From: Rubrivivax sp.
Lineage (GTDB): Bacteria > Pseudomonadota > Gammaproteobacteria > Burkholderiales > Burkholderiaceae_C
Direction: 5' to 3'
Assembly (NCBI GenBank): GCA_030693565.1
Contig: JAUYAJ010000528.1
Span: 1-13,442, forward strand
DNA length: 13,442 bases
Both the position numbers and the translations under genes were made by a program. A model generated the notes under the pieces. It was not told the DNA's origin. It made no database searches and was given only the letters and a program-made list of their open reading frames with translations. Below are positions 7,476 to 13,442 of this stretch, in pieces; the stretch's first letter is position 1; each line of letters opens with the position of its first letter.

Positions 7476-7526
7476 GGTGTCGCGCCGCCGCGGTGCGGTC
7501 AACCGGGTTCGCCCAGGGTCTGCGCT

Positions 7527-8705
7527 TCATCGCTCGACCGTCAACGCCACGCCCATGCCGCCGCCGATGCACAGCGAGGCAATGCCCTTCTTGGCGTCGC
7601 GCCGCACCATCTCGTGCAGCAAGGTCACCAGGATGCGGCAGCCGGAGGCGCCGATCGGGTGGCCGATGGCGATCGCGCCGCCGTTGACGTTGACCTTGCT
7701 GGTGTCCCAGCCCATCTCCTGATGAACGGCGCAAGCTTGGGCCGCGAAAGCTTCGTTGATCTCCAGCAGGTCGAGGTCAGCGGCCTTCCAGCCGGCGCGC
7801 TCAAGCGCCTTGCGCGCGGCCGGCACCGGACCCATGCCCATCAGCTTGGGGTCGAGTCCGGCCGAGGCATAACTGGCGATGCGCGCCAGCGGCGTCAACC
7901 CCAGCGCTGCCGCCTTCTTGGCCGACATCACCACGACACCGGCGGCGCCGTCGTTCAGGCCCGAGGCATTGCCCGCGGTCACGCTGCCGGCTTTGTCGAA
8001 AGCCGGACGCAACCCAGCCAGCGCGTCGGCGCTGGTCTTCTTGTTGATGAATTCGTCGGCGGAAAACACCACCGGGTCGCCTTTGCGCTGCGGAATCGTC
8101 ACCGGTACGATCTCGTCCTTGAAGCGCCCGGCTTCCTGCGCCGCGGCGGCTTTTTGCTGGCTGGCCAGCGCCAGGGCATCCTGGGCCTCGCGCGTGATGC
8201 CGTATTGTTTGGCGACGTTCTCGGCGGTCACACCCATGTGGTACTGGTTGTAGACGTCCCACAGGCCGTCGACGATCATGGTGTCGACCATCTTCCAGTC
8301 GCCCATGCGCTGGCCGTCGCGCGAGCCGTTGAGCACGTGCGGCGACAGGCTCATGTTCTCCTGGCCGCCGGCGATGACGATCTCGCTGTCGCCGTCACGA
8401 ATGGCCTGGGCGGCCAGCATCACCGCCTTCAACCCCGAGCCGCAGACCTTGTTGATGGTCATCGCCGGCACGCCGTGCGGCAAGCCCGCCAGGATCGCTG
8501 CCTGGCGCGCCGGGTTCTGGCCGACACCGGCAGCCAGCACCTGGCCGAAGATGAGCTCGCCGATCTGATCGCCCTGCAGGCGGGCGCGTTCGAGCAAGGC
8601 CTTGACGACGCTGGCGCCGAGTTCGGTGGCCGGGGTCTTGGCGAGCGTGCCGCCGAACTTGCCCACGGCGGTGCGGGCGGCTGCAACGATGACGATGTCG
8701 GTCAT
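7527..8705 (-). CDS. phaA: Acetyl-CoA acetyltransferase (beta-ketothiolase)
   Basis: PhaA condenses two acetyl-CoA into acetoacetyl-CoA, the first step of PHB synthesis. The 392-residue protein has every thiolase signature: acyl-accepting cysteine C88 in INKVCGSGLKA, the NEAFAAQA motif, H349 in GGAIAIGHPIGASG, and the proton-shuttling cysteine C379 in CIGGGMG. Its length equals that of the well-studied Zoogloea/Ralstonia enzymes (about 392-393). The start is set by AGGAGA seven bases or so upstream of the ATG, in the 39-bp gap after phaC. It is the middle gene of phaC-phaA-phaB, all on the minus strand. There is no clear terminator directly after its stop. The next 50 bp are unremarkable and then the foldback element begins. 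Confidence 0.97.
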   Translation of the reverse strand: MTDIVIVAAARTAVGKFGGTLAKTPATELGASVVKALLERARLQGDQIGELIFGQVLAAGVGQNPARQAAILAGLPHGVPAMTINKVCGSGLKAVMLAAQAIRDGDSEIVIAGGQENMSLSPHVLNGSRDGQRMGDWKMVDTMIVDGLWDVYNQYHMGVTAENVAKQYGITREAQDALALASQQKAAAAQEAGRFKDEIVPVTIPQRKGDPVVFSADEFINKKTSADALAGLRPAFDKAGSVTAGNASGLNDGAAGVVVMSAKKAAALGLTPLARIASYASAGLDPKLMGMGPVPAARKALERAGWKAADLDLLEINEAFAAQACAVHQEMGWDTSKVNVNGGAIAIGHPIGASGCRILVTLLHEMVRRDAKKGIASLCIGGGMGVALTVER

Positions 8706-8744
8706 GGCGATCTCCTGAAGTTGCGAGTGAAGGGTCGGGGCCGG

Positions 8745-10433
8745 TCAGGCCTTGACTTGAACATAGCGGCCCGGGGCCGGCTCGATGGGCTTGAAGGCTG
8801 CGCTGCCCGGCTTCTTCGGCGCAGCGACCTGCTTGCCGCCATGCGGCGCCAGCCAGTCGGTCCAGCCGGTCCACCAGCTGCCCGGGTGTTCGGTCGCGGT
8901 GTCGAACCAGGCCGCGGCCGTGGCCGGCAGCGTGCTGCCGGTCCAGTGGCTGCGCTTGCCTTTGGCCGGCGGGTTGATGACGCCGGCGATGTGGCCCGAG
9001 GCGCCGAGCACAAAGGTCTTCTTGCCTTTGAGCAGGCGCGTCGACGCATAAGCGGCTTGCCAGGGCACGATGTGATCCTCGCGCGAGCCGTAGATGAACA
9101 CCGGCGCCTTGATCGTGCCGAGATCGACGGCTTCGCCGCAGACCGTCAGCGCGCCCGGCTGCTTGAGCTCGTTCTGCAGGTACAGGTGGCGCAGATACCA
9201 GCTGTACATCGGCCCGGGCAGATTGGTCGAGTCGCCGTTCCAGTACAGCAGGTCGAACGGCGGCGGCGCCTCGCCCTTGAGGTAGTTGCCGACGACGTAG
9301 TTCCAGACCAGGTCGTTGGGACGCAGAAAACTGAAGGTGGTGGCCAGTTCCTGGCCCTTGAGCAGCTTGGGTCCGCCCGCAGCCTGGGCGCCGAGTGTCG
9401 ATTCGCGCAGCTGAACCGAGCTCTCGTCGATGAAGATGTCGAGGATGCCGGTGTCGGCGAAGTCGAGCAAGGTGGTCAGCAGCGTCAGCGACTGCGCCGG
9501 CTGCTCGCCCCGCGCTGCCAGCACCGCCAGCGCGGTGCTCAGGATGGTGCCGCCAACACAAAATCCCAGCATGTTGAAGCTGTCGGCGCCGCTGATGGCC
9601 TGGACGCTGCGGATGGCGCGGATGGCGCCGTCTTCGATGTAGTCGTCCCAGGTCGTGGCGGCCAGCGACTCGTCGGGGTTGCGCCAGCTGACGACGAAGG
9701 TGCGGTGCCCTTGGGCCACGGTGTAGCGGATCAGCGAGTTCTCGGGCTGCAGGTCGAGGATGTAGTACTTGTTGATGCACGGCGGCACGAACAGCATCGG
9801 CCGCGCATGCACGGTGGCCGTCAGCGGCTTGTATTCGATGAGCTGGAAGAGTTCGTTCTCGAACACCACCGAGCCTTCGCTGGTGGCGACGTTGCGGCCG
9901 ACCTCAAAGACGCTCTCGTCGGTCTGCGACACATGGCCTTTTTGCAGGTCCTGCACCAGTTGCTGCATGCCGGTGGCCAGGCTCTCGCCCTGGGTGTCGA
10001 GGGCCTTCTTCTGCGCTTCCGGGTTGAAGGCCAGGAAGTTGCTCGGCGCCGACGCGTCGATCCACTGCTGGACGGCAAAGCGGATGCGCGCCTTGGTCTT
10101 GTCGTCGCCCTGAACCGCGTCGGCCATCTGCATCAGCGCGCGCGAGTTCAGCAGGTACATGCGCGCGGCATGGGCCGAGGCCGGGTTCTGCAGCCATTCC
10201 GGGCTGGCGAAGCGGCGGTCGCCGATTGGCGCCGGGTCGGCCGCGCCTTTCAACTGCTGCAGCGAACGGTTCCAGACCTCGGTGGCCTGCTGGAGGTACT
10301 CGCCCTGCAAGGCCGTCACCGCCTGCATCGGCAGGCTCAGCCCCGACATCGAACGCCAGAAGTCGCCGATGGCATCGCCGCCGGTGTCACTGGCGGGTGC
10401 GGCGGACGGTTGGGGTTTTGGCTTGTTCTTCAC
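8745..10433 (-). CDS. phaC: Class I polyhydroxyalkanoate synthase
   Basis: PhaC polymerises (R)-3-hydroxybutyryl-CoA into PHB at the granule surface. Counting from the GTG chosen here gives 562 residues. The lipase-like box is GFCVGG with nucleophile C292; the triad is completed by D453 (SREDHIVPW) and H481 (SGHIAGV). Other class I marks are VPPCINKYYILDLQPENSLIRY, TTWDDYIEDG and GNYLKGEAPPPFDLLYWN. The open frame extends to an ATG at 10478 (577 residues), but that ATG lacks a ribosome binding site. The GTG at 10433 has GAGGAG at an ideal 6-base spacing, and VKNKPKPQPSAAP looks like a normal disordered PhaC N-terminus. The single-subunit size and the absence of phaE/phaR subunits place it in class I. 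It is the first gene of the operon and is divergent from a small membrane protein. The 1,065-residue frame antisense to phaC and phaA is a GC-bias artefact. Confidence 0.95.
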   Translation of the reverse strand: MKNKPKPQPSAAPASDTGGDAIGDFWRSMSGLSLPMQAVTALQGEYLQQATEVWNRSLQQLKGAADPAPIGDRRFASPEWLQNPASAHAARMYLLNSRALMQMADAVQGDDKTKARIRFAVQQWIDASAPSNFLAFNPEAQKKALDTQGESLATGMQQLVQDLQKGHVSQTDESVFEVGRNVATSEGSVVFENELFQLIEYKPLTATVHARPMLFVPPCINKYYILDLQPENSLIRYTVAQGHRTFVVSWRNPDESLAATTWDDYIEDGAIRAIRSVQAISGADSFNMLGFCVGGTILSTALAVLAARGEQPAQSLTLLTTLLDFADTGILDIFIDESSVQLRESTLGAQAAGGPKLLKGQELATTFSFLRPNDLVWNYVVGNYLKGEAPPPFDLLYWNGDSTNLPGPMYSWYLRHLYLQNELKQPGALTVCGEAVDLGTIKAPVFIYGSREDHIVPWQAAYASTRLLKGKKTFVLGASGHIAGVINPPAKGKRSHWTGSTLPATAAAWFDTATEHPGSWWTGWTDWLAPHGGKQVAAPKKPGSAAFKPIEPAPGRYVQVKA

Positions 10434-10439
10434 GTTCGG

Positions 10440-10445
10440 CTCCTC
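10440..10445 (-). promoter_or_regulatory. Ribosome binding site that decides the phaC start
   Basis: On the minus strand GAGGAG is followed by six bases (CCGAAC) and GTG at 10433-10431. The alternative in-frame ATG at 10478 has no purine-rich stretch at a usable distance. This favours the GTG start and removes 15 residues from the longest reading. Confidence 0.65.
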
Positions 10446-10532
10446 GCGGGCGGCGCTGTCAGTGGCCGCTGTGATCATCGCGTATCGGGCTCAGGTTGTA
10501 GGCTACGCCCCTTACCGCCGGATGACTCACTG

Positions 10533-10547
10533 TTTCATTTGGTGAAA
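10533..10547. promoter_or_regulatory. AT-rich inverted repeat in the phaC/membrane-protein divergent region
   Basis: TTTCA-TTTGG-TGAAA is a 15-bp inverted repeat with 5-base arms in the only AT-rich patch (about 10526-10570) of the divergent intergenic region. Overlapping it on the minus strand is TAGAAT (10547-10552), a five-of-six match to a -10 box for phaC, without a convincing -35. On the plus strand TTGGTG and TTCAAT, 16 bp apart, are weak promoter-like boxes for the small membrane protein. The repeat could be an operator or a remnant of the foldback element, whose ends share TTTGGTGAAA. No regulator can be assigned. Confidence 0.35.
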
Positions 10548-10566
10548 TTCTACACCACGATTCAAT

Positions 10567-10842
10567 ATGCTCATCGTTGCCATCGCCTGGATGTATGTCG
10601 TGCTGATGATGGCTCTGGCCGAAGCCATGTCACCGCAAGGCAGCGTACTCGGCGCCTTTTTCACCTTGCTGCTCTATGGCGTGCTGCCTTTGTCGATCGT
10701 GCTTTACGTGATGGCGACGCCGCGGCGCCGCCAGGCGCGCCAGCGCGCGGCGGCGCTCCAAGCCCAGGCCTCAGGGGCGGCGCCAGACGGCGACGACCAT
10801 GCGCCCGCTGACCCCGTCGCGCCGGTAGGAAAAAAACCTTGA
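10567..10842 (+). CDS. Small two-helix membrane protein, unknown family
   Basis: This 91-residue reading frame has two hydrophobic helices (about 1-20 and 29-48), then a basic PRRRRQARQR stretch at the membrane edge and an Ala/Pro/Asp-rich hydrophilic tail. That layout predicts a short inner-membrane protein with a cytosolic C-terminus by the positive-inside rule. I do not recognise the family. It is divergent from phaC across an AT-rich region, and its last 72 bp overlap the 3' end of pgeF on the other strand. The ATG has no Shine-Dalgarno. A second in-frame ATG at residue 9 (10591) is possible if the weak -10-like TTCAAT just before the first ATG is real. The strongly hydrophobic N-terminus followed by arginines supports a real protein rather than a chance frame, but function is unknown. 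Confidence 0.7.
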   Translation: MLIVAIAWMYVVLMMALAEAMSPQGSVLGAFFTLLLYGVLPLSIVLYVMATPRRRQARQRAAALQAQASGAAPDGDDHAPADPVAPVGKKP

Positions 10843-11544
10843 CGCGTCTTCGACAGTGCATTCCCCGGCGCCGGTGATGCACTCGACGCCCGCGGCCTGC
10901 AGGCTGTCGCGCGTCAACTGGGCCAGGTTGGCCAGCCAACGCGCTGAGCCATCGGCCCGCGGCCGCGGATTGAAGCGCTGCGCATCGGGCTGCGCCGGGT
11001 CGGCGCCGAAGGCTGCCAGCACGTCGGCGCCGACTTCGAACTGGCGCGGCCCGATGCAGGGCCCGAGCCAGGCCAGAACCTCGGCGCGCCGACTTCCACC
11101 GCCGCTGCCCGCGCACAAGGCGTCCAGCGTCGCCGCCACGATGCCCCCCGCCAAGCTGCGCCAGCCGGCATGAACGGCAGCCACGGCCAGGCCGTCGGCG
11201 CGCGCCAGCAGCAGTGGCAGGCAGTCGGCCACCTGCACGGTGCAGGCCACGCCGACTTCGTCGGTCCAGGCGGCGTCGGCCATGGGCGCCGGGCAGTCGA
11301 GGTCGGCAGCCCCGACGCGCACGACCCGGGTGCCGTGAACCTGGCGCAACCAGACTGGCGGCACGCCCAGTTGCTCGGCGAGTCGGCGCCGGTTCTCGGC
11401 CACCGCCAGCGCGTCGTCACCGACGGCCATGCCGACGTTCAGGCTGTCCCAGGGCGCGGCGCTGACGCCGCCCAGCCGGGTGCTCATGAACGCGGCCACG
11501 GCGGGCGGCGCCGGCCAGTCGGGCCGCAGTCCCGGCAAGCTCAT
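10771..11544 (-). CDS. pgeF: Peptidoglycan editing factor / multicopper polyphenol oxidase-like (YfiH, DUF152)
   Basis: PgeF proteins are linked to removing misincorporated L-Ser from peptidoglycan precursors. Family members have also been reported with laccase-like or purine nucleoside activity, so the biochemical role is not settled. The 257 residues carry the three metal-binding residues H70 (RQVHGTRVV), C108 (VQVADCLPLLLA) and H125 (VHAGWRSL), plus the typical AWLGPCIGPRQFEVG and C-terminal RFFSYRRDGVSGRM motifs. A longer frame extends to 11649, but the added 35 residues are arginine-rich and lie inside maiA. The ATG at 11544 forms an ATGA overlap with the maiA stop and begins a normal family N-terminus (MSLPGLRPDWPAPPAV, then STRLGGVS), so I use it. 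Translation is likely coupled to maiA. The 3' end overlaps the small membrane-protein gene on the opposite strand by 72 bp. Confidence 0.93.
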   Translation of the reverse strand: MSLPGLRPDWPAPPAVAAFMSTRLGGVSAAPWDSLNVGMAVGDDALAVAENRRRLAEQLGVPPVWLRQVHGTRVVRVGAADLDCPAPMADAAWTDEVGVACTVQVADCLPLLLARADGLAVAAVHAGWRSLAGGIVAATLDALCAGSGGGSRRAEVLAWLGPCIGPRQFEVGADVLAAFGADPAQPDAQRFNPRPRADGSARWLANLAQLTRDSLQAAGVECITGAGECTVEDASRFFSYRRDGVSGRMVVAVWRRP

Positions 11545-12176
11545 CCGACCGCGTCGGGGCAGGACTCGGGCCGCGTCAGTTCGAAGGCGTCGAGCTTCAT
11601 GCAGGCGTCGAAGACGCGCATCACGTTGGGCACATGGTCGACCCGGCAATCGAAACGCCGGGCGTTGAAGACCTGGGGCACCAGCACGCAGTCGGCCAGC
11701 GTCGGCGTCTGGCCATGGCAGTACAGCGACGGCTGGGCTTGGAGCTGGCGTTCGACGACTTCCAGCCCGGTCTCGACCCAGTGGCGGTACCAGCGGTTCT
11801 TGTCGTCTTCGCTGAGCTTGAGGTCGCGCACCAGATAGCGCAGCACGCGCAAGTTGTTGAGCGGATGGATCTCGCAGGCGATGTCCAGCGCCAGCGCACG
11901 CACGCGGGCACGGCCGACGGCGTCGGCGGGCAGCAGCGGCGGGTCGCGGTAGGTCTCTTCCAGGTACTCCAGGATCGCCATCGACTGCGTCAGCGTGCGG
12001 TCGCCATCGCGCAGCAAGGGCACCAGGCGCGACGCCGACACCGCGGCGTACGACTCCTGGAACTGCTCGTTGTTGGCCAGATGCACGGCCTTGTAGTCGT
12101 AGTCCAGCCCCTTCAGTGCCAATGCGATGCGCACGCGGTACGAGGCCGACGAACGGTGGTAGTTGTAGAGCTCCAT
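11541..12176 (-). CDS. maiA: Maleylacetoacetate isomerase / zeta-class glutathione S-transferase
   Basis: Zeta-class GSTs isomerise maleylacetoacetate to fumarylacetoacetate with glutathione in tyrosine/homogentisate breakdown; close relatives act on maleylpyruvate in gentisate breakdown. The 211-residue protein starts MELYNYHRSSASYRVRIALALKG, containing the zeta-type SSxxxxRVRIAL active-site loop (S9, S10). The thioredoxin-fold half continues with the glutathione-contacting VPLL and LTQSMAILEYLEE segments. The helical C-terminal half contains CEIHPLNNLRVLRYL and TPTLADCVLVPQVFNARRF, both typical of this class. AGGAG nine bases upstream selects the ATG at 12176 over the longer frame starting at 12227. 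No other tyrosine or gentisate genes are in the window, so the substrate is unproven. It is the first gene of a two-gene unit with pgeF and is divergent from the NUDIX gene. Confidence 0.9.
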   Translation of the reverse strand: MELYNYHRSSASYRVRIALALKGLDYDYKAVHLANNEQFQESYAAVSASRLVPLLRDGDRTLTQSMAILEYLEETYRDPPLLPADAVGRARVRALALDIACEIHPLNNLRVLRYLVRDLKLSEDDKNRWYRHWVETGLEVVERQLQAQPSLYCHGQTPTLADCVLVPQVFNARRFDCRVDHVPNVMRVFDACMKLDAFELTRPESCPDAVG

Positions 12177-12271
12177 GGTCTGTTTCTCCTGCGGCCCGGT
12201 TCTGCCTTCCAGCCGGCCACCAAGCACCGCCCTTCAGGCTGCAGCCGATGATGCCATGTGAACTCGGCCGC

Positions 12272-12277
12272 TACACT
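12272..12277 (+). promoter_or_regulatory. Possible -10 box for a leaderless NUDIX gene message
   Basis: TACACT (four of six matches to TATAAT) ends 6 bases before the ATG at 12284, and no Shine-Dalgarno lies between them. The layout repeats that of map, where a -10-like box ends 7 bases before the start codon. No convincing -35 is visible at 16-18 bp spacing, so the call is weak. Confidence 0.3.
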
Positions 12278-12283
12278 GGCGCC

Positions 12284-12829
12284 ATGTTTCAGCCCCGCCG
12301 CATCGCCCATTGCCGCGCTTGCGGCAGCCCGACGCAATACCGCGTCCCGGCCGACGACAACCGGGAGCGCGCGGTCTGCTCCGCCTGCCACGAGATCCAC
12401 TACGAGAACCCGCTCAACGTCGTCGGCACGGTGCCGATCTGGCGCGACCAGGTCTTGCTGTGCCGACGCAACATCGAGCCCCGCCACGGCTTCTGGACGC
12501 TGCCGGCGGGCTACATGGAGCTGGGCGAGAGCACGGCCGAGGGCGCTGCGCGCGAGACCGTCGAGGAAGCCGGCGCCCAGTTCGAGCTCGGCGCCTTGTT
12601 CACCGTGCTCAACGTCGTGCGCGCCGGCCAGCTGCACCTGTTCTACCTGGCCCAGCTCAGCGACACGGTGTTCGCGCCCGGCCCGGAAACGATCGAGGCC
12701 CAGCTGTTCAGCGAAGCGGCGATCCCCTGGGAGCAGATCGCCTTTCGCACCGTGCGCGAAACCCTGCAGCGCTACTTCGACGACCGCCGGCGCGGCCAGT
12801 TCGGCCTGCACACGGCGGACATCGCCTAA
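12284..12829 (+). CDS. NUDIX hydrolase with N-terminal zinc ribbon
   Basis: NUDIX enzymes hydrolyse nucleoside diphosphates linked to another moiety, such as ADP-ribose, NADH or oxidised nucleotides. The 181-residue protein opens with a zinc ribbon of two CxxC knuckles (C10/C13 and C32/C35). It then has a NUDIX fold with a perfect signature box, GYMELGESTAEGAARETVEEAGA (about residues 77-99), in which the REx2EE residues bind Mg2+. Ribbon plus NUDIX without a long N-terminal domain fits the Nudix_N_2 group rather than classical NudC, and the SQPWPFPxS motif of NudC is absent. The exact substrate cannot be read from the sequence. Longer frames upstream of 12284 have no family support; the ATG here begins MFQPRRIAHCRACG. 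Its TAA interlocks with the TAG of the convergent EAL-domain gene. Confidence 0.92.
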   Translation: MFQPRRIAHCRACGSPTQYRVPADDNRERAVCSACHEIHYENPLNVVGTVPIWRDQVLLCRRNIEPRHGFWTLPAGYMELGESTAEGAARETVEEAGAQFELGALFTVLNVVRAGQLHLFYLAQLSDTVFAPGPETIEAQLFSEAAIPWEQIAFRTVRETLQRYFDDRRRGQFGLHTADIA

Positions 12830-13442
12830 GCGCCACCAGCGGCGCGCACCGCGGGACCGGTGGCGCCGTCGAAACCGGTCGCCCACAACACGGCCAGGTC
12901 AGCGCCGTCGTCGATGCCTTCGGCGATGACGCGCAGCCCCATGCCATGCACCAGCGTCACCAGGCCGCGCGCGTACTCGTGCACGGCGGCGTCGGCGGCG
13001 GCGCCGCGCACGAAGCGGGCGTCGATCTTGACGTAGTCCAGGCCGACCGGACCGCCCTGCGACAAAGCCTGCAGGCTCTGGCCCGCATGCTCGATGCCGA
13101 CGCGCGCGCCGCAAGCACGCCAGGCCTGGGCCGCCAGCCGCAGCTGCGGCGTCAGCGCCGCCAACGGCCCTTCGGCAACCTCCAGCCAGAGCCGCGCCGC
13201 AGCCTCGGGGGCGGCACTCAGCCGGGCCTGGACTTCGGCGATGAAACCTTCGGCCGCCAGCGAGGCCGCGGCCACATCCACGCAGCGCGCCCGCCCATCC
13301 TGCGCGATCGCCGCCAGCGCCAGCTCGATGGCCGCCAGCGCGCCGTCGCTGACGCTGGCGGCAAAGCGCACCGCCGCTTCGCGTTCCAGCACCTGGCGCA
13401 ACTGGAAGGCATTGTTGACCAGCGTCAGATCGATGTGCGCTA
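12826..13442 (-). CDS. C-terminal part of a protein with a degenerate EAL (cyclic-di-GMP) domain, cut by window edge
   Basis: The minus-strand frame is open from the right edge to the TAG at 12828-12826, giving 204 visible residues; its start is outside the window. Segments align with an EAL phosphodiesterase domain: RLWLEVAEGPLA (the LEITE strand), ARVGIEHAGQSLQAL (normally GLDDFGTGYSSL), VGLDYVKIDARFVRG (DYLKID.SFVR) and GLRVIAEGIDDGADLAVL (VIAEGVET). The catalytic DD pair is replaced by E-H (13087-13092), while the KID lysine and AEG glutamate are kept. The canonical EAL motif itself would lie upstream. The upstream segment AHIDLTLVNNAFQLRQVLERE hints at a composite signalling protein, possibly of the LapD kind. 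The altered metal site suggests a c-di-GMP receptor rather than an active phosphodiesterase; this is inference. Confidence 0.8.
   Translation of the reverse strand, partial: AHIDLTLVNNAFQLRQVLEREAAVRFAASVSDGALAAIELALAAIAQDGRARCVDVAAASLAAEGFIAEVQARLSAAPEAAARLWLEVAEGPLAALTPQLRLAAQAWRACGARVGIEHAGQSLQALSQGGPVGLDYVKIDARFVRGAAADAAVHEYARGLVTLVHGMGLRVIAEGIDDGADLAVLWATGFDGATGPAVRAAGGA

Noticed and set aside
7476..7526. Possible terminator or promoter just after phaA
   Set aside because: Only short imperfect GC repeats are present, with no stable stem plus U-tract and no paired -35/-10 boxes.
7614..10811. A 1,065-residue plus-strand open frame
   Set aside because: It is antisense to phaC and phaA, which have complete family motifs. 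The translation is rich in His, Arg, Gly and Ala with no domain, as expected when GC-rich third positions remove stops from the opposite strand.
11545..11649. 35-residue N-terminal extension of pgeF
   Set aside because: It is arginine-rich, lies within maiA and lacks a ribosome binding site. The ATG at 11544 starts the normal family N-terminus.
12177..12227. 17-residue N-terminal extension of maiA
   Set aside because: AGGAG correctly spaced before the ATG at 12176, together with the family N-terminus MELYNYHRSS, supports the shorter form.
12113..12886. A 257-residue minus-strand frame opposite the NUDIX gene
   Set aside because: The plus strand carries a perfect NUDIX box and two CxxC pairs. 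The minus frame has no motif and would overlap maiA's 5' region.
1..13442. CRISPR arrays, tRNA/rRNA genes, riboswitches, phage or toxin-antitoxin genes
   Set aside because: I saw no regularly spaced direct repeats, no tRNA-like or rRNA sequence, and no genes of those systems. Nearly all sequence is accounted for by core metabolic genes.

Overview
The window is about 13.4 kb of very GC-rich, densely coding chromosome. Its gene content and codon use point to a betaproteobacterium of the order Burkholderiales. The best fit is the Rubrivivax/Leptothrix/Ideonella side of that order; this is inferred from protein character, because no rRNA or other marker gene is present. Nearly everything is core metabolism. 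I see no phage, plasmid, CRISPR, defence, tRNA or rRNA genes.

Left part (1-6514). The 5' portion of purL (de novo purine synthesis) runs leftward off the window edge. It is divergent from a rightward five-gene cluster: map (methionine aminopeptidase), glnD (PII uridylyltransferase/uridylyl-removing enzyme), mnmH (tRNA 2-selenouridine synthase), a DUF2189-type multi-pass membrane protein and a 70-residue DUF2788-type membrane protein. Junctions are 0 nt, a 4-nt ATGA overlap, 1 nt and 10 nt, so this is almost certainly one operon. A strong hairpin (6481-6514) separates it from the convergent pha genes.

Middle part (6538-10566). A leftward phaC-phaA-phaB operon encodes class I polyhydroxyalkanoate synthase, beta-ketothiolase and NADPH acetoacetyl-CoA reductase. 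Together they convert acetyl-CoA to poly-3-hydroxybutyrate. The phaA-phaB gap is interrupted by a 167-bp element (7309-7475) that is palindromic over its whole length, with closely matched ends. This MITE-like foldback repeat is the most unusual object in the window. A possible small fragment of the same repeat lies upstream of phaC.

Right part (10567-13442). A small two-helix membrane protein diverges from phaC and overlaps, tail to tail, the leftward pair maiA-pgeF (zeta-class glutathione transferase/isomerase and peptidoglycan editing factor). Divergent from that pair is a zinc-ribbon NUDIX hydrolase. Its stop codon interlocks with the stop of a leftward gene that enters from the right edge and encodes a degenerate EAL (cyclic-di-GMP) domain.

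No gene-free stretch exceeds 300 bases. The longest is 7276-7526, and most of it is the foldback element.
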